A DNA stretch of 64,000 nt, from positions 186,001 through 250,000 of the forward strand of contig NW_026732278.1 in NCBI RefSeq assembly GCF_028476545.1, read 5' to 3'. A model generated the notes under the pieces. It ran no database searches. It was not told the DNA's origin and worked only from the letters and a program-made list of their open reading frames with translations. This document shows, in pieces, positions 59,687-64,000 of the stretch (the stretch's first letter is position 1; each line of letters opens with the position of its first letter). A program made the position numbers and the translations under genes. The DNA is from Physella acuta (lineage: Eukaryota > Mollusca > Gastropoda > Physidae).

Positions 59687-61806
59687 TTGATACAGTCAAA
59701 CATCAAGTAATGGTATGGACAATGTCAAGGTACAGTCAAACATCAAGTAATGGTCATGAAAATGTCAAGGTACAGTCAAACATCAAGTAATGGTATGGAC
59801 AATGTCAAGGTACAGTCAAACATCAAGTAATGGTCTGGACAATGTCAAGGTACAGCCAAACATCAAGTAATGATCTGGACAATGTCAAGGTACAGTCAAA
59901 CATCAAGTAATGGTCTGGACAATGTCAAGGTACAGTCAAACATCAAGTAATGGTATGGACAATGTCAAGGTACAGTCAAACATCAAGTAATGGTCATGAA
60001 AATGTCAAGGTACAGTCAAACATCAAGTAATGGTATGGACAATGTCAAGGTACAGTCAAACATCAAGTAATGGTCTGGACAATGTCAAGGTACAGCCAAA
60101 CATCAAGTAATGATCTGGACAATGTCAAGGTACAGTCAAACATCAAGTAATGGTCTGGACAATGTCAAGGTACAGTCAAACATCAAGTAATGGTATGGAC
60201 AATGTCAAGGTACAGTCAAACATCAAGTAATGGTCATGAAAATGTCAAGGTACAGTCAAACATCAAGTAATGGTATGGACAATGTCAAGGTACAGTCAAA
60301 CATCAAGTAATAGTATGGACAATGTCAAGGTACAGTCAAACATCAAGTAATGATCTGGACAATGTCAAGGTACAGTCAAACATCAAGTAATGGTCTGGAC
60401 AATGTCAAGGTACAGTCAAACATCAAGTAATGGTCTGGACAATGTCAAGGTACAGTCAAACATCAAGTAATGGTCTGGATAATGTCAAGGTACAGTCAAA
60501 CATCAAGTAATGGTATGGACAATGTCAAGGTACAGTCAAACATCAAGTAATGGTATGGACAATGTCAAGGTACAGCCAAACATCAAGTAATGATCTGGAC
60601 AATGTCAAGGTACAGTCAAACATCAAGTAATGGTCTGGACAATGTCAAGGTACAGTCAAACATCAAGTAATGGTATGGACAATGTCAAGGTACAGTCAAA
60701 CATCAAGTAATGGTATGAACAAGGTCAAGGTACAGTCAAACATCAAGTAATGGTCTGGACAATGTCAAGGTACAGTCAAACATCAAGTAATGGTCTGGAC
60801 AATGTCAAGGTACAGTCAAACATCAAGTAATGGTATGGACAATGTCAAGGTACAGTCAAACATCAAGTGATGGTATGGACAATGTCAAGGTACAGTCAAA
60901 CATCAAGTAATGGTATGGACAATGTCAAGGTACAGTCAAACATCAAGTAATGGTATGGACAATGTCAAGGTACAGTCAAACATCAAGTAATGGTATGGAC
61001 AATGTCAAGGTACAGTCAAACATCAAGTAATGGTATGGACAATGTCAAGGTACAGTCAAACATCAAGTAATGGTATGGACAATGTCAAGGTACAGTCAAA
61101 CATCAAGTAATGGTATGGACAATGTCAAGGTACAGTCAAACATCAAGTAATGGTATGGACAATGTCAAGGTACAGTCAAACATCAAGTAATGGTATGGAC
61201 AATGTCAAGGTATATCAAGTAATGATCTGGACAATGTCAAGGTACAGTCAAACATCAAGTAATGGTATGGACAATGTCAAGGTACAGTCAAACATCAAGT
61301 AATGGTATGGACAATGTCAAGGTACAGTCAAACATCAAGTATTGGTCTGGACAATGTCAAGGTACAGTCAAACATCAAGTAATGGTATGGACAATGTCAA
61401 GGTACAGTCAAACATCAAGTATTGGTCTGGACAATGTCAAGGTACAGTCAAACATCAAGTAATAGTATGGACAATGTCAAGGTACAGTCAAACATCAAGT
61501 ATTGGTCTGGACAATGTCAAGGTACAGTCAAACATCAAGTATTGGTCTGGACAATGTCAAGGTACAGTCAAACATCAAGTAATGGTATGGACAATGTCAA
61601 GGTACAGTCAAACATCAAGTAATGGTATGGACAATGTCAAGGTACAGTCAAACATCAAGTATTGGTCTGGACAATGTCAAGGTACAGTCAAACATCAAGT
61701 AATGGTATGGACAATGTCAAGGTACAGTCAAACATCAAGTATTGGTCTGGACAATGTCAAGGTACATCAAGTAATGGTCTGGACAATGTTAAGGTACAGC
61801 CAAACA
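59687..61806. repeat. 40-bp minisatellite, 2.1 kb, about 53 copies, 240-bp higher order
   Basis: The unit contains TACAGTCAAACATCAAGTAA then TGGTATGGACAATGTCAAGG. The stretch 59701-59940 is repeated base for base at 59941-60180, and the pattern starts again at 60181. Later units are more uniform (TGGTATGGAC) or alternate with ATTGGTCTGG. Short deletions occur near 61212 and 61766. Frames of up to 158 codons after 61262 are artefacts. Confidence 0.97.
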
Positions 61807-63019
61807 TTGACATTCTAAACTTCCGAGACAACTGCTTTGTTCTAGGCTATTTTCACAACTTTTGTGACCTTGATAATGTTACAAAAACATCTCCGTTTGG
61901 AAGATAACAGCAATTCGCTGTATAATAATAATTCACTACATTATTACAATGGAAACAAACGAAGCCAAGGGCTAGCTGTTATGAATGAAAATCGAGGCAT
62001 CCATCACGCATCCAGTTCATCCCGACTTCCTCTTCCTCCAGATCACTCAATAAACATCGTTGAAGGGTTGGGATGGGGGGGGGGGGGGACCTCGCCATAT
62101 GGCCCAGCACAACAACAACAACACATCCGGTCGTGCTGTGTCCTGACACAGAGAGTAGGGGGCCTGACACAGGCAGTGGTGTGTCCTGACACGGGGAATA
62201 GTGTGTGCTAACGACATCAACATAATTTGACCCATTAATGATGACAGTAGGTAGAGAATAAAATCCGTATATTGGTGGGATCAGTCTTGGATATTACCTT
62301 TTACGACTAGCTGTTGGTTCCTTCCATCACCATAGCAACAAGTGGATCAAACACAACGATACACACACAACACAAATGAAACAGCAAAGAAGAAAAATAA
62401 CAAGATTTTAAACAAAAAGGGATACAACTCTATTGAAATGAACATCAACTCGATCTACTTTTGAAGTGACGGATGGAAAATGAGGTTTACTTTTTTTTAT
62501 CAACAGAGCGTTCAATGTGGAAGGATCAACAGATCACCGTTTACAGCAATTTTAGTAATCAAGTTGGTTCGATTATTTTCTGTTTCTTCCGCAGAAATTC
62601 TAGTTATATTTATAAGACAGATAAGACAGCGTCACTGGCGTCTAGCCGTATACGTTTAGAAACACCTAGTATGGTGACCTGTCATCTTGCCTGTATGGTG
62701 ACCTGTCATCTTACCTGTACAGGTCCATACAAAAGTTACAAACTTAACGTGACGTAACGCTATGTTACCCCCAAACACCGGGCGCTGGTCACGTGAGGCG
62801 AGAGCCCGTTTGAACCCGGCTAACCGAGACGAAATCAGTCAAGCGTGTCCGTGAACTGTATACAATACAGGTCCTCGCTGACATACATTCAGTAATATCA
62901 GAATACATGAAATTTGAATGTCAGAATAACCTGTTTGATTAAAACCTTCAGCCCAGGTGTTGGTTTGTGTGGTGAGGGGGTGGGGTCGGGTAAACATTAG
63001 GTTGGAAACGTACCAAACA
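61807..63019. other. Gene-poor spacer
   Basis: Contains a poly(G) run near 62077-62088, a second X-box-like half-site (CACCATAGCAAC, 62328-62339), a 24-bp duplication of ATGGTGACCTGTCATCTT at about 62670-62715 and CACGTG near 62792. A 94-codon frame at 62473-62757 has no domain. Confidence 0.5.
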
Positions 63020-63126
63020 GGTTGCTAGAAAACCTGGATACCAAGTGGACAAAAGATGGGTGCTAGAAGACCTGGATACCAAGTGGACAAAAGCTGGATA
63101 CCAAGTGGACAAAAGATGGATGCTTC
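63020..63126. repeat. 24/38-bp minisatellite, about 3 copies
   Basis: CTGGATACCAAGTGGACAAA followed by AGATGG and, in longer units, GTGCTAGAAGAC. Confidence 0.88.
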
Positions 63127-63384
63127 TCACGGTGCCAGACAATCAAATCATGTTCTTAGAGCGGCGAGGGGGGGGGGGGTTGACTTCCACATCACGTTTT
63201 ATTTAATTAAATATTCGTGTGTATACTGATGTACACAGGTACTTGTGTAAACAGGTCTAGACGCGTAGATGTGCGGAGATGTGTACACATGTACACGTTG
63301 GCCATACAGGCATAAAAGACAAACGTGTTATCAGACGGGGTATACAGCAGGACGGGTCTGCTGGTTCAGGATTAAAGAAAGTTT
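63127..63384. other. Spacer, no gene seen
   Basis: Contains a poly(G) run at 63169-63178 and otherwise nothing recognisable. Confidence 0.4.
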
Positions 63385-63998
63385 TGTGTACACACAGGTA
63401 GCATACACAGGTGGTAAACATAGATAGCATACACAAGTAACATACCCAGGTGACATACATAGGTAACATACACAAGTAGCTTACACAGTTAACAAGCACG
63501 GGTAACATACACAGGTAACATACACAGGTGGTAAACACAGATAGCATACACAAGTAGCATACCCAGGTGACATACACAGGTAACATACACAGGTAACATA
63601 CACGGGTAACATACACGGGTAGCACACAGGTAACATACACAGGTGGTAAACACAGATAGCATACACAAGTAGCATACCCAGGTGACATACACAGGTAACA
63701 TACACGGGTAACATACACGGGTAGCACACAGGTAACATACACAGGTGGTAAACACAGATAGCATATACAAGTAGCATACCCAGGGGACATACATAGGTAA
63801 CAAGCACGGGTAACATACACGGGTAACAAGCACGGGTAGCATACACAGGTGGTAAACACAGATAGCATATACAAGTAGCATACCCAGGGGACATACATAG
63901 GTAACAAGCACGGGTAACATACACGGGTAACAAGCACGGGTAGCATACACACGTTGCAAGCAACAAACACAGGTAGCATAAACAGGTAGCATATACTG
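63385..63998. repeat. Compound minisatellite, about 10-bp words in 100-bp higher order
   Basis: GTAACATACACAGGTGGTAA, ACACAGATAGCATACACAAG and TAGCATACCCAGGTGACATA words form blocks of about 100-125 bp repeated five times up to the window edge. Minus-strand frames of 161-240 codons (VCYLCMLPVYVT) are artefacts. The array probably continues beyond the window. Confidence 0.93.
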
Positions 63999-64000
63999 GG

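Noticed and set aside
14652-61806. Regularly spaced repeats resembling CRISPR arrays
   Set aside because: Units are contiguous with no unique spacers, there are no cas genes, and the window is animal DNA.
63257-63992. Cys/Tyr/Val-rich minus-strand frames resembling membrane segments
   Set aside because: All three minus frames give similar CYLCMLPVYVT repeats derived from GTAACATACACAGG-type words.

Overview
The window is animal nuclear DNA. It has spliced genes with GT-AG introns, AATAAA signals, tRNA-derived SINEs, non-autonomous DNA transposons and very many minisatellites. The alpha-tubulin and nuclear-receptor exons are clearly metazoan. The AT-rich intergenic style and the SINE type suggest a mollusc, perhaps a gastropod, but that is an impression and not a proof. 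I saw no prokaryotic gene organisation and no LTR or virus-derived element.

Layout. Bases 1-1511 hold the last four coding exons of an alpha-tubulin gene (+), with a 213-bp hAT MITE in its first visible intron. Bases 1.7-8.2 kb are intergenic: a 421-bp inverted-repeat element, CTAGAT-rich simple repeats, a 180-bp tandem duplication, a transposon nested inside a relative, a cluster of NRF-1-like sites, and copy A of a 0.7-kb dispersed repeat. Bases 8203-12669 hold a complete-looking six-exon nuclear receptor gene (+, 646 codons before the stop). It has an unusual CEACKG P-box and a 30-bp minisatellite inside the coding sequence of its hinge. Its intron 2 carries a SINE.

From about 14.6 kb to the end the window is dominated by more than 35 unrelated minisatellite arrays, with units mostly of 19-55 bp. 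By my tally these total about 19 kb. The largest are at 15.4-18.3 kb, 22.0-23.2 kb, 40.8-42.2 kb, 48.9-49.7 kb and 59.7-61.8 kb. Two of them show higher-order repeats (970 bp and 240 bp), and several have monomers containing inverted repeats. Long ORFs in this part come from arrays whose unit length is a multiple of three, or which are open in several frames, and I do not regard them as genes. The only likely coding piece here is an orphan terminal exon on the minus strand at 32230-32346. Two further hAT elements (24028-24244 and 53193-54047) have perfect 8-bp target duplications. A SINE has landed inside a 44-bp minisatellite at about 45.14 kb.

The genes do not form a pathway: tubulin is cytoskeletal and the receptor is a transcription factor. 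The main interest lies in the contrast between the gene-bearing 14 kb, almost free of minisatellites, and the following 50 kb, and in what may generate so many independent arrays. All repeat boundaries and copy numbers were read by eye and are approximate.
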